Shown piece by piece: positions 14,178 to 24,592 of a stretch of DNA of 36,178 nucleotides. Numbering within the stretch: the first letter of the stretch is position 1; each line of letters begins with the position of its first letter. The notes under the pieces were generated by a model. The model did no database searches, was not told the origin of the DNA, and saw only the letters and a program-made list of their open reading frames with translations. The stretch is from NCBI GenBank assembly GCA_011390935.1, contig JAABRL010000039.1, positions 4,272 through 40,449 of the forward strand, given 5' to 3'. Source of the stretch: Gemmatimonas sp. Its GTDB lineage: Bacteria > Gemmatimonadota > Gemmatimonadetes > Gemmatimonadales > Gemmatimonadaceae. The position numbers were made by a program, and so were the translations under genes.

Positions 14178-15870
14178 CGCCGCAGCGCGCGGCGGGGTCC
14201 TGCTGTTCGCGCGGCAGCACCGGCAACCGCTCCGGTCGATTGGCCGCGGTGAGTGCGACGTCGTGCACGAACCGCGCAACACGCGCGCTGAGATCGTAGT
14301 TGATGTACTGCGGCTCGTCGGTGGGCATGTGATAGTCGCGCGAGTATCCCGTGCTGAAGTACGTGGTCGGGATGCCCTTGCGGATATAGCTCACCTGGTC
14401 GCTGCGGCAGAAGCGATTGAGACGATTCGTGCGGTCCCACGAGTAGTCGATCACCATGGGTTCGTCACGCACAGCGTTGAGCGAGTCGATCATGTCGCCG
14501 AACTCGGGCGAGACGCGGCGCGATCCGAGCATCTGCACGGTGTGCGGTCCGCCGAACTTCACATCGGTCACGCGCCCCTTGCCGAGCATGTCCATGTTGT
14601 GCGCGGCCACCACGGAATCAAGCGGCACGGTGGGGTGCGCCGTCCACCATGCGGAGCCGAGCAGCCCCTTCTCTTCGGCGGCGTGCGAATGGAAGATGAT
14701 CGAACGCGCGGGGCGCGGGCCGGTGGCCATGCGCTCGGCGATCTCGAGCATCACCACCGTGCCGCTGCCATCGTCATCGGCGCCGTTGTTCACGGTGTCG
14801 GGGCGCGGCGGGCGAATACTGCGCGCCTTGGCAATGAGCGCATTGATCTCGCCCCACTGCGCCGGTGTGACCGCGTCGATGGAGACCCGATCGTTCGCGC
14901 CCTGCGGACGCATCACGGTGTTGAAGGCGCGCAGTGAATCGTGTTCCGGCGGATTCGTGCCGCGCACCATGCCCACGTGGTCGCTGTGTGCGCCGATGAG
15001 CACGTACTGACCCTTACGCTCCGGATCGGCGCCGCGCAGGATCGCGAGCACGTTGCGCACGGGGTGTTCGAGCGCCGTGTAGGTGTAGGCCCACGTGCCG
15101 CTGAGCGTCTGCCCAACGGTGCCGGCCGACACGCTGGCGATAGGGGCGCCGAAGAGCGCGACGGCCGCGCTCGGCGTCACCGCGGCCCCTCCCATCGTGC
15201 TGTTCACCGTGGCGCGCATGCCGAGGCGCTCGGCGAACGCGTTGCCGGGCAGCTGCTCCACCACGAAGACGATGGCGACGGCCCCTGCTTCCTGCGTGGC
15301 GATCACGGTGCGCGGCGCCGGGCCGTTGGCGGGCTGGCCGCTGAACACGACCACACGACCGCGCATCTGGTCGGCTGTGAGGGCGGGAGCCGTGCTGGCC
15401 ACGTCACCGCCGAACACGGAGGCGACGGCGTTGAGTGTGACGTTCGCGCCAATCCGCAACGCGGCATTGGGCGCCAGCGGCGCCCATTCGGTCTCGGCCG
15501 TGAGGCGACGACGCCCCGCCTGCAGTCGAACGCGATTGGTCGCGAACTGCTGGCGCCCGTAGTCGAGCACCTGGAAATACGTGCCGTTCTCGCCTGCGGG
15601 CTCGAGCCCGAGGCGCTTGAACTCGGCGGCGATATAGTCGGTGCCCTTGATGTTGCCGAGCGTGCCGGCTTCACGACCCATCATGGAATCGTCGGCGAAC
15701 TGATAGAGCCGCGTGCGCAGGTCGTCGGCGGTGATGGCTGCTTCGGTGGGGCGCGGGGCCCAGGTGCGCGGGCCTTCATCGGGCCACACGGTGGGTTGGG
15801 CATCGAGCGCGGTGACGGCGAGCAGCAGGAGAGCGGCCAGCGAGGGTGCGCGGAGGGCGAAAGACGTCAT
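14173..15870 (-). CDS. secreted M28 family zinc peptidase
   Basis: A 565-aa exported exopeptidase of family M28 (aminopeptidase Y/Q type), which removes N-terminal residues from peptides using two zinc ions. The N-terminus (LAALLLLAVTALDAQ) is a signal peptide. A PA-domain-like insert (RGRVVVFSGQPANG ... AGAVAIVFV) precedes the catalytic part. All usual zinc motifs are visible: GAHSDHVG, NNGADDDGSGTVVMLE, HAAEEKGLLGSAWW, HNMDMLG and YHMPTDE. The start at 15870 gives a clean signal; the longer frame to 15963 does not. It is 85 bp downstream of the Ser/Thr kinase gene. With the nearby M20 amidohydrolase and the carrier it fits peptide and amino-acid scavenging. Confidence 0.9.
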   Translation of the reverse strand: MTSFALRAPSLAALLLLAVTALDAQPTVWPDEGPRTWAPRPTEAAITADDLRTRLYQFADDSMMGREAGTLGNIKGTDYIAAEFKRLGLEPAGENGTYFQVLDYGRQQFATNRVRLQAGRRRLTAETEWAPLAPNAALRIGANVTLNAVASVFGGDVASTAPALTADQMRGRVVVFSGQPANGPAPRTVIATQEAGAVAIVFVVEQLPGNAFAERLGMRATVNSTMGGAAVTPSAAVALFGAPIASVSAGTVGQTLSGTWAYTYTALEHPVRNVLAILRGADPERKGQYVLIGAHSDHVGMVRGTNPPEHDSLRAFNTVMRPQGANDRVSIDAVTPAQWGEINALIAKARSIRPPRPDTVNNGADDDGSGTVVMLEIAERMATGPRPARSIIFHSHAAEEKGLLGSAWWTAHPTVPLDSVVAAHNMDMLGKGRVTDVKFGGPHTVQMLGSRRVSPEFGDMIDSLNAVRDEPMVIDYSWDRTNRLNRFCRSDQVSYIRKGIPTTYFSTGYSRDYHMPTDEPQYINYDLSARVARFVHDVALTAANRPERLPVLPREQQDPAARCGG

Positions 15871-15955
15871 GGCGACAGGGGGCGAGTGGGGAGGGACTGC
15901 TGCAATCTGTCGCGGTGCCATGGCGCGCACCATGCAACACCCCGCGAACGCCGTG

Positions 15956-17080
<1,125 letters not shown>

Positions 17081-17269
17081 GCGGACGCAGTGAAGTGAAT
17101 GGGTACGGCGCTCTCTCGAAGCTCCCGTGTGGGCCAGCAGTTCGCAAGCGTGGGTGTATGTCTGGCGCACGCTCCATCAACACGCGAAGTTCGCCACTGC
17201 CCAATACCCACCGATCGTTTCGCGCCCGCAGGTCGCCTTGGCACCGTCCGCGCTCCCCCCATCGTCGCC

Positions 17270-18622
17270 ATGTCTCAGATCGATTCCTCGCCATCGACCA
17301 CCTCGCGATTCCCGCACCCCATGGTGCTGTTGCTCGGTGGTGTGCTCGTGGCGGCCCTGCTCACGTGGCTGCTCCCGGCGGGCGTCTACGAGCGCACGCT
17401 GAATGCGGAGACGGCGCGCGAGGTGGTAGTGCCTGGGACGTGGCATCGTGTGGAGGCCTCGCCCGTTGGATTCGCACACGCGGTGCTGGCCGTGCCGCGC
17501 GGTCTGGTGCTCGGTGCCGATGTGATGGTGGTGATTCTGCTCGTCGGCGGCGCGTTCGTGCTGCTCGAGCAGACGGGCTCGCTGGGGCGCCTCGTCGGCA
17601 CGCTGGTGGGACGGACGACCAGCCCGCGTCTCGTGGTGGTCGCGGTATCGATCCTCTTTGCGCTGCTCGGATCACTCGTGAACGTGCACGAGGAGATCAT
17701 TGCGCTGGTGCCGGTGCTGCTGGTGCTCAGTCGAGGGCTCGGATTCGGTCCGATCACGGCGCTGGCGATGAGCGTGGGGGCCGCGGTGGTCGGGTCGGCG
17801 TTCGGTCCCACCAATCCATTCGCGTCGGGGATCGCCAACCGGTTTTCGGAGCTGCCGTTGTCTTCGGGAGTGGGCGTACGACTGATGGTTACGATCGTGG
17901 CGGTAGCCGTCTGGATCCTCTGGACGCTGTCGCAGCTGCGCCGCGATGATTCCTCCGCTGACGCGTCGTCCATACCGGTCGCGACGGCGCCCGCCAGCAC
18001 ACGTGATGTCGTGCTGCTCCTGCTCTCGCTGCTGCCCTTTGCGCCCTACATCTTCGGCGTGCTGCGCTTCGACTGGGGCTTCAACGAACTGTCCGCGTTC
18101 TTTTTCGCTGCGGCCTATGCGATCGGTATCGTGGCAGGACTTGGTGTGCGCGGCACAACCGTGCGCTACCTCGCCGGCATGGAGACGATGCTCTCCGCCG
18201 CGCTGTTCATCGGCGTGGCGCGCGCCATTTCGGTGGTACTCACCGATGGCCAGGTGATCGACACGATCGTGCACGGCCTCGCCGCGCCGCTCGCGTTGCT
18301 GCCGCCCCTGCTCGCTGCGGGACTCATGGTGCCGATTCACGCCGTGCTGCATGTGCCCGTGGCCTCCAACAGCGGTCACGCGGCGTTGGTGATGCCGATC
18401 ATGGCGCCGCTCGCCGACCTGCTGGGCCTCTCGCGCAACGTGGCGGTGATGGCGTTTCAGACGGGCGGTCCACCGATGGATCTGCTCACCCCCACCAACG
18501 GCGCGCTCCTCGCGATGCTGCTGGCCGCGCGCGTGTCGTATCCGCGCTGGCTGCGGTTCGCCGTGCCGGGCATGCTGCTGGTGATGCTGGTGGGGCTGGC
18601 CGGGATGGCGTTCGCGTTGTAG
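17270..18622 (+). CDS. YfcC/DcuC-family carrier
   Basis: A 450-aa inner-membrane transporter with roughly 11-12 hydrophobic segments. The start PHPMVLLLGGVLVAALLTWLLPAGVYER, with a later VGSAFGPTNPFASGIAN and QTGGPPMDLLTPTNGAL, identifies the YfcC-like branch of the C4-dicarboxylate/arginine-ornithine type (DcuC/ArcD-like) carriers. These proteins move dicarboxylates or basic amino acids and peptides by exchange or symport; the substrate here is not determined. ATG 17270 removes a 57-residue Arg-rich extension. It is divergent from the Ser/Thr kinase (189 bp) and convergent with the M20 amidohydrolase (30 bp between stops). That position suggests uptake of amino-acid-derived products. Confidence 0.82.
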   Translation: MSQIDSSPSTTSRFPHPMVLLLGGVLVAALLTWLLPAGVYERTLNAETAREVVVPGTWHRVEASPVGFAHAVLAVPRGLVLGADVMVVILLVGGAFVLLEQTGSLGRLVGTLVGRTTSPRLVVVAVSILFALLGSLVNVHEEIIALVPVLLVLSRGLGFGPITALAMSVGAAVVGSAFGPTNPFASGIANRFSELPLSSGVGVRLMVTIVAVAVWILWTLSQLRRDDSSADASSIPVATAPASTRDVVLLLLSLLPFAPYIFGVLRFDWGFNELSAFFFAAAYAIGIVAGLGVRGTTVRYLAGMETMLSAALFIGVARAISVVLTDGQVIDTIVHGLAAPLALLPPLLAAGLMVPIHAVLHVPVASNSGHAALVMPIMAPLADLLGLSRNVAVMAFQTGGPPMDLLTPTNGALLAMLLAARVSYPRWLRFAVPGMLLVMLVGLAGMAFAL

Positions 18623-18652
18623 TGCGCGCCACCCCGACGATCGCGCGGCGAT

Positions 18653-19975
18653 TCAGCGCTGCGCGCCGCCGCGCAGGAAATCCACCGTCAGCTCGGCCAG
18701 CGACCGAACGCCAGGTTCGAGCGCGCCTTCGTCGGCGAAGAAGAACGGCGAATGATTGGGCGGGGCAGCGGCCGGATCCTGCCCCTTGGGCACGATGCCG
18801 AGGAAGAAGAACACGCCGGGAATGTCGCGCGTGAACTCGGGAAAATCTTCGGACGCCATGATCGGGTTGATGAACTGCACACCGGCCTCGCCGGCGGCGC
18901 GACGCAGCGTGGGCAGCATGCGCTCGGTGAGCGACGTGTCATTGGCGAGCACGAGGCCGCTGGGGTCCACCGTCACGGTGGCCGTCGCCCCCGCGGAGCG
19001 TGCGATCTGCTCGGCGGTGCGCGTGATGCGCGCCGCAATGTCGCGCCGCATCGCGTCGTCGAAGGTGCGCAACGTGCCCACCATCACCACGCTGTCGGGA
19101 ATGATGTTGCTGCGATTGCCGCCCTGGATCTGTCCTACCGTGAGCACCGCGGGCAGCGTGCTGATGTTCACCTGCCGCGACACGATCGTCTGCAGCCCCA
19201 TGATCACCTGCGACGACACCACGATCGGATCGATGCCGGACCACGGCTGCGAGCCGTGTGTCTGCCGACCCTTCACCACGATGGTGAAGTTGCCGGCCGC
19301 GGCCATGAGCGGGCCGGCGCGCAGACCGATCGAGCCCACCGGCGACGGCCACACGTGCAGCCCGAACACGGCGTCGGGCACCGGGTCGCGCAGCACACCG
19401 TCGTCGATCATCGCCTTCGCGCCACCGAGCCCTTCTTCGGCGGGCTGGAAGATGAACTTCACGGTACCGGGCAGCTGGGCCTTCATGCCGGCCAGCACCT
19501 CGGCCACTCCCATGAGAATGGCCACGTGATTGTCATGGCCGCAGGCGTGCATCACGCCCACCGTGGCGCCCTGCCACTGCGCGGTCGCGCGACTCCTGAA
19601 GGGCAGGTCCACCTGTTCGGTGACGGGCAGTCCGTCCATGTCGGCACGCAGCGCCACCACGGGACCGGGCCGACCACCGCGCAGAATTCCTACCACGCCC
19701 GTCTTGCCGACCTCCGTCTGCACTTCGATGCCGAGCCCGCGCAGATGCTCGGCCACGAGCGCGGCCGTGCGCGTTTCCTCGAAGCTGAGTTCGGGGTGCT
19801 CGTGAATGTCGCGGCGCCACGCCACCACCTTGGGCATCACGGCCGGCAGGCGCGCGTCGATGGCGCGCACCAGGTCGGACGATGGGGCGACCTGCGCATG
19901 CGCGATCCGCGCGTGGGCAGGGGCGAGAACGAGCGGGACCGCGAGGGCGGTCAGCAGCAACGGACGAAGGCGCAT
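18653..19975 (-). CDS. secreted M20 family amidohydrolase (aminoacylase/hippurate hydrolase-like)
   Basis: A 440-aa exported metallo-amidohydrolase of the M20D branch (hippurate hydrolase/IAA-amino-acid hydrolase type), which cleaves N-acyl amino acids. It starts with a signal peptide (LLLTALAVPLVLAPAHARIAHAQ). Metal and catalytic motifs are clear: VALRADMDGLPV, HACGHDNHVAI (Cys and His ligands), FQPAEEGLGGAKAM, FGLHVWPS and the terminal NHSPFFFADE. The dimerisation/lid domain spans about 220-330 (FTIVVKGRQTHGSQP). A GGAG sequence lies about 10 bases before ATG 19975, supporting this start over the long open extension to 20209. Together with the D-aminoacylase-like enzyme it points to periplasmic or surface processing of acylated amino acids. 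Confidence 0.9.
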   Translation of the reverse strand: MRLRPLLLTALAVPLVLAPAHARIAHAQVAPSSDLVRAIDARLPAVMPKVVAWRRDIHEHPELSFEETRTAALVAEHLRGLGIEVQTEVGKTGVVGILRGGRPGPVVALRADMDGLPVTEQVDLPFRSRATAQWQGATVGVMHACGHDNHVAILMGVAEVLAGMKAQLPGTVKFIFQPAEEGLGGAKAMIDDGVLRDPVPDAVFGLHVWPSPVGSIGLRAGPLMAAAGNFTIVVKGRQTHGSQPWSGIDPIVVSSQVIMGLQTIVSRQVNISTLPAVLTVGQIQGGNRSNIIPDSVVMVGTLRTFDDAMRRDIAARITRTAEQIARSAGATATVTVDPSGLVLANDTSLTERMLPTLRRAAGEAGVQFINPIMASEDFPEFTRDIPGVFFFLGIVPKGQDPAAAPPNHSPFFFADEGALEPGVRSLAELTVDFLRGGAQR

Positions 19976-20152
19976 CGGGACGGGCTCCGGAAAGCGTGAA
20001 ACGAGAGCTGCAAATGTACAGGTCCCGTCTCTCCATGGCGCCCCCTCCTTCACGGCGGCCCCACAATGTCGGTACATTCGCGAAGATCGCGTCGTACGCG
20101 TGCTCACCCCAGCGGCGTTCGTCCGTCCCTCCCACCCGCACGGAGATCCCGC

Positions 20153-20233
20153 ATGTCCTTGATCCGTCCGATGGCCCCCGGCGTGCGGGCGGTGGCCGGC
20201 TACGTGCACAGCATCTCACGCGGCACACGGTAA
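20153..20233 (+). CDS. 26-aa small ORF upstream of the DUF808 gene
   Basis: ATG 20153 to TAA 20231 encodes MSLIRPMAPGVRAVAGYVH followed by SISRGTR. GGAG lies 7 bases before the ATG, a good SD. The stop is 6 bases before the DUF808 start, which itself lacks an SD, so translation may be coupled. The product is basic and small with no recognised family. It could be a leader or uORF rather than a functional peptide. Confidence 0.45.
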   Translation: MSLIRPMAPGVRAVAGYVHSISRGTR

Positions 20234-20239
20234 CCTCCC

Positions 20240-21193
20240 ATGGCCAGTGGCAGCCTGCTCGCGTTGCTGGACGACATCACGACGCTGTTGGACGATGTGG
20301 CGGTACTCAGCAAGGTCGCAGCCAAGCAGACAGGCGGCGTGGTGGGCGACGACCTCGCTCTCAATGCCGAGCAGGTGGTGGGGTTCAAGCCCGACCGCGA
20401 GTTGCCGGTGGTGTGGGCGGTGGCCAAGGGGTCGGTGCTCAACAAGGTGATCCTGGTGCCCGCGGCGCTTGTGATCAGCGCGTTCCTGCCCGCTGCCATC
20501 ACGCCGCTGCTCATGCTCGGTGGCCTGTTCCTGGTGTACGAGGGGTTCGAGAAGGTCGCGCACAAGGTCTTCGCGCACGAGGACGAGGCGGCCCGGGCAG
20601 CACGGGTGGCCGCCATCGCCAATCCTTCGGTGGACCTGGTCGCGTTGGAGAAGCGTCGCATCAAGGGCGCCATCCGCACCGATTTCATTCTCTCGGCCGA
20701 GATCGTGGTGATCGCGCTGGGCACGATGGCCACGGCGCCGATGAGCCGGCAGATCGCCGCGCTGAGCCTGATCGCGTTCGGGGTCACGGTGCTCGTGTAT
20801 GGGCTGGTCGCAGGGATCGTGAAGCTCGACGACCTCGGGTTGCGGCTGCATCGGTCCGAAACGGGCGGGGCGGCGCTCCGTTCGCTGGGCGCGGGCATTC
20901 TGGTCGCCGCGCCGCTGCTCATGAAGACGCTGTCGATCGTGGGGACGGCGGCGATGTTTCTGGTGGGCGGCAGCATTCTCTCGCACGGCATCCCGCCGGT
21001 GGAACACCTGGTGAGCGGCGCCGCCGCGGCCGCAGGCGCGAGTGCGCCGTGGCTGGGCACGGTGGTCAAGCTGCTGCTCGAAGCGGTGGTGGGCATCGTG
21101 GCGGGTGGGCTGGTGGTCGGTGTCGTCACGCTCGGCAAGCGTCTGGGGGGCGGCTCCTCGTCGGACGACGCGACGGAACGCGCGGCCGTCTAG
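20240..21193 (+). CDS. DUF808 family membrane protein (YedI-like)
   Basis: A 317-aa inner-membrane protein of the DUF808 family, to which E. coli YedI belongs. The N-terminus SLLALLDDITTLLDDVAVLSKVAAKQTGGVVGDDLALNAEQV is nearly diagnostic. Later segments LPVVWAVAKGSVLNKVILVPAALVIS, KVAHKVFAHEDE, IKGAIRTDFILSAEIVVIALGTM and IPPVEHLV fit the family. Four or more hydrophobic segments are visible. No function is established for the family. The start is the canonical family start. It lacks an SD and sits 6 bp after the stop of the 26-aa ORF. The HExxH gene follows 7 bp after its stop, so the two likely form one transcript. Confidence 0.88.
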   Translation: MASGSLLALLDDITTLLDDVAVLSKVAAKQTGGVVGDDLALNAEQVVGFKPDRELPVVWAVAKGSVLNKVILVPAALVISAFLPAAITPLLMLGGLFLVYEGFEKVAHKVFAHEDEAARAARVAAIANPSVDLVALEKRRIKGAIRTDFILSAEIVVIALGTMATAPMSRQIAALSLIAFGVTVLVYGLVAGIVKLDDLGLRLHRSETGGAALRSLGAGILVAAPLLMKTLSIVGTAAMFLVGGSILSHGIPPVEHLVSGAAAAAGASAPWLGTVVKLLLEAVVGIVAGGLVVGVVTLGKRLGGGSSSDDATERAAV

Positions 21194-21200
21194 CCAGGGC

Positions 21201-21656
21201 ATGGCGTCACTCGCGGTGCTGCTGCGCCTGCTGTGGGCAGCGCCGAACTCGTTGGTCGGCGTGCTGGCGGCGCTGCCGGTACTCTGGCGCGGCGGCTTCG
21301 CCAGAGCGATCGACGGCACGATCGAAGTGTCGTGGCACGGCGACCGAGTGCCCGCGAGCTCGTGGACGCACCGCCTGCCATTCGTGGCGATCACGCTGGG
21401 CCATGTGATCCTCGGCGTCAGCGACGGTGAGCTGGCGCGACTGCGCAGCCACGAACAGGTGCATGTGCGGCAGTACGAGCGCTGGGGGCCGCTCTTCCTG
21501 CCGGCCTACGCACTCGCGAGCCTCGTGGCGCTGGGGCGAGGTCGGCACGCCTACGTCGACAACGTGTTCGAAGTGGAGGCGCGGCGCGTGGCGGAGGGGG
21601 CGGCGCGGGCGGCCGCCACCGAGCACGACGATGCGCGGGGGGCAGATCGGACATAA
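21201..21656 (+). CDS. small membrane protein with HExxH motif
   Basis: A 151-aa protein of unknown function. It contains HEQVH at residues 84-88 within RLRSHEQVHVRQYERWGPLFL. HExxH is the classical zinc-binding and catalytic motif of metallopeptidases, and this arrangement (HExxHxxQYxxWG) looks like a small conserved family of putative membrane metalloproteins. Hydrophobic stretches precede it (SLVGVLAALPVL, FVAITLGHVILGV) and follow it (FLPAYALASLVAL). A third metal ligand is not certain; acidic residues occur at VDNVFEVEARRVAE, about 35-45 residues downstream, where gluzincin-type ligands may sit. CCAGGGC before the ATG is a weak SD. It is probably co-transcribed with the DUF808 gene. Confidence 0.65.
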   Translation: MASLAVLLRLLWAAPNSLVGVLAALPVLWRGGFARAIDGTIEVSWHGDRVPASSWTHRLPFVAITLGHVILGVSDGELARLRSHEQVHVRQYERWGPLFLPAYALASLVALGRGRHAYVDNVFEVEARRVAEGAARAAATEHDDARGADRT

Positions 21657-21703
21657 CTTTCAGGGATCCGGAGCCCTTCGCGTCCCCAGCCGCCCTCGCC
21701 GTC

Positions 21704-22414
21704 ATGCGCCGAGTCCGTTCAATCGCCCTGTTGCCCATTGCCGTGAGCGCGCTGGCCGCCTGTGGAGCGGCTCGCTCGCCGGCTACGTCATCCGCGCCCT
21801 TCGTGATGGGACAGGAGGGCGCCACCGCGCGGGCGCGCGCCGATAGCGTGCGTTATCCCTATACGCAGGCCGACATCGACTTCATGTCGGGGATGATCCA
21901 TCACCACGCGCAGGCGATTCAGATTTCGCGCTGGGTGCCCACGCATGAGGCCAGTCCGTCGGTGCAGCGGCTCGCCGAGCGCATCATCAATGCGCAGACC
22001 GACGAGATCAACCTCATGCGCACCTGGTTGATCGATCGCAATCAGACGCCCCCCGCGGTGGACTCGATGGGCACGGTCACGATGCCGCCCATGGCCGGCA
22101 TGTCGCACGACGCGCATGCGGGGCACGGTGGTCATGGTGGCATGGGCGACATGCCGGGCATGCTCTCCGATGCGCAGCTCAAGGAGCTCGACGCGGCGCG
22201 CGGCAGCGAGTTCGATCGCCTCTTTCTCAGCTACATGATGGCGCATCACCGCGGCGCCGTGACGATGGTGTCCACGCTGTTCGCGAGCCCGGGCGCCGGT
22301 CAGGATGAAACCGTGTTCAAGTTCGCGGCCGACGTCGAGGTGGATCAGTCCACCGAGATCAAACGCATGCTCACCATGCTGCTCGAGATGGGCTTCGCGC
22401 CCCCTTCGCGCTGA
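21704..22414 (+). CDS. DUF305 family lipoprotein
   Basis: A 236-aa DUF305 protein with a lipobox ending at Cys20 (SALAAC), so it is an envelope-anchored four-helix protein. The two hallmark His pairs are present: DFMSGMIHHHAQAIQIS and FLSYMMAHHRGAVTM. Between the helical halves lies a Met/His-rich linker (PPMAGMSHDAHAGHGGHGGMGDMPGM) of the kind that binds copper or other soft metals. DUF305 proteins are often found near copper-handling genes, but no enzyme activity is proven. It precedes the LVIVD lipoprotein gene on the same strand. A terminator-like structure lies between them, so the two may be transcribed separately. Confidence 0.88.
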   Translation: MRRVRSIALLPIAVSALAACGAARSPATSSAPFVMGQEGATARARADSVRYPYTQADIDFMSGMIHHHAQAIQISRWVPTHEASPSVQRLAERIINAQTDEINLMRTWLIDRNQTPPAVDSMGTVTMPPMAGMSHDAHAGHGGHGGMGDMPGMLSDAQLKELDAARGSEFDRLFLSYMMAHHRGAVTMVSTLFASPGAGQDETVFKFAADVEVDQSTEIKRMLTMLLEMGFAPPSR

Positions 22415-22424
22415 GTTGACCAAC

Positions 22425-22447
22425 GGCGGCGCGCACTGAGCGCCGCC
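22425..22447 (+). terminator. hairpin after the DUF305 gene
   Basis: GGCGGCGC (22425-22432) pairs perfectly with GCGCCGCC (22440-22447) around a 7-nt loop, starting 10 nt after the stop. No T-run follows directly. Confidence 0.4.
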
Positions 22448-22462
22448 TCGCAGTGTCCCACC

Positions 22463-22490
22463 GCGCCTTCGGCGCCCTTTGTTCGCTTTT
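22463..22490 (+). terminator. second hairpin with T-rich tail
   Basis: GCGCC-TTC-GGCGC (22463-22475) forms a compact stem-loop followed by CCTTTGTTCGCTTTT. This resembles an intrinsic terminator and ends just before the SD (GAGGA) of the LVIVD gene. It may separate DUF305 from that gene. Confidence 0.45.
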
Positions 22491-22504
22491 CTCGAGGATT
22501 TGCC

Positions 22505-24508
<2,004 letters not shown>

Positions 24509-24514
24509 TCCGCT

Positions 24515-24553
24515 GGGGCTCAGCGCATCGCGTATTGCGGTGTGCTGAGCCCC
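24515..24553. terminator. bidirectional terminator-like hairpin
   Basis: GGGGCTCAGC (24515-24524) and GCTGAGCCCC (24544-24553) are perfect 10-bp complements. They lie 6 bp after the LVIVD stop and 39 bp before the stop of the convergent kinase gene. No T-run is present. The position between two converging genes supports transcription termination for both. Confidence 0.55.
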
Positions 24554-24592
24554 TCGCGGTACCGCGCGACGGTGACGTGCTCGTGATCGCGT

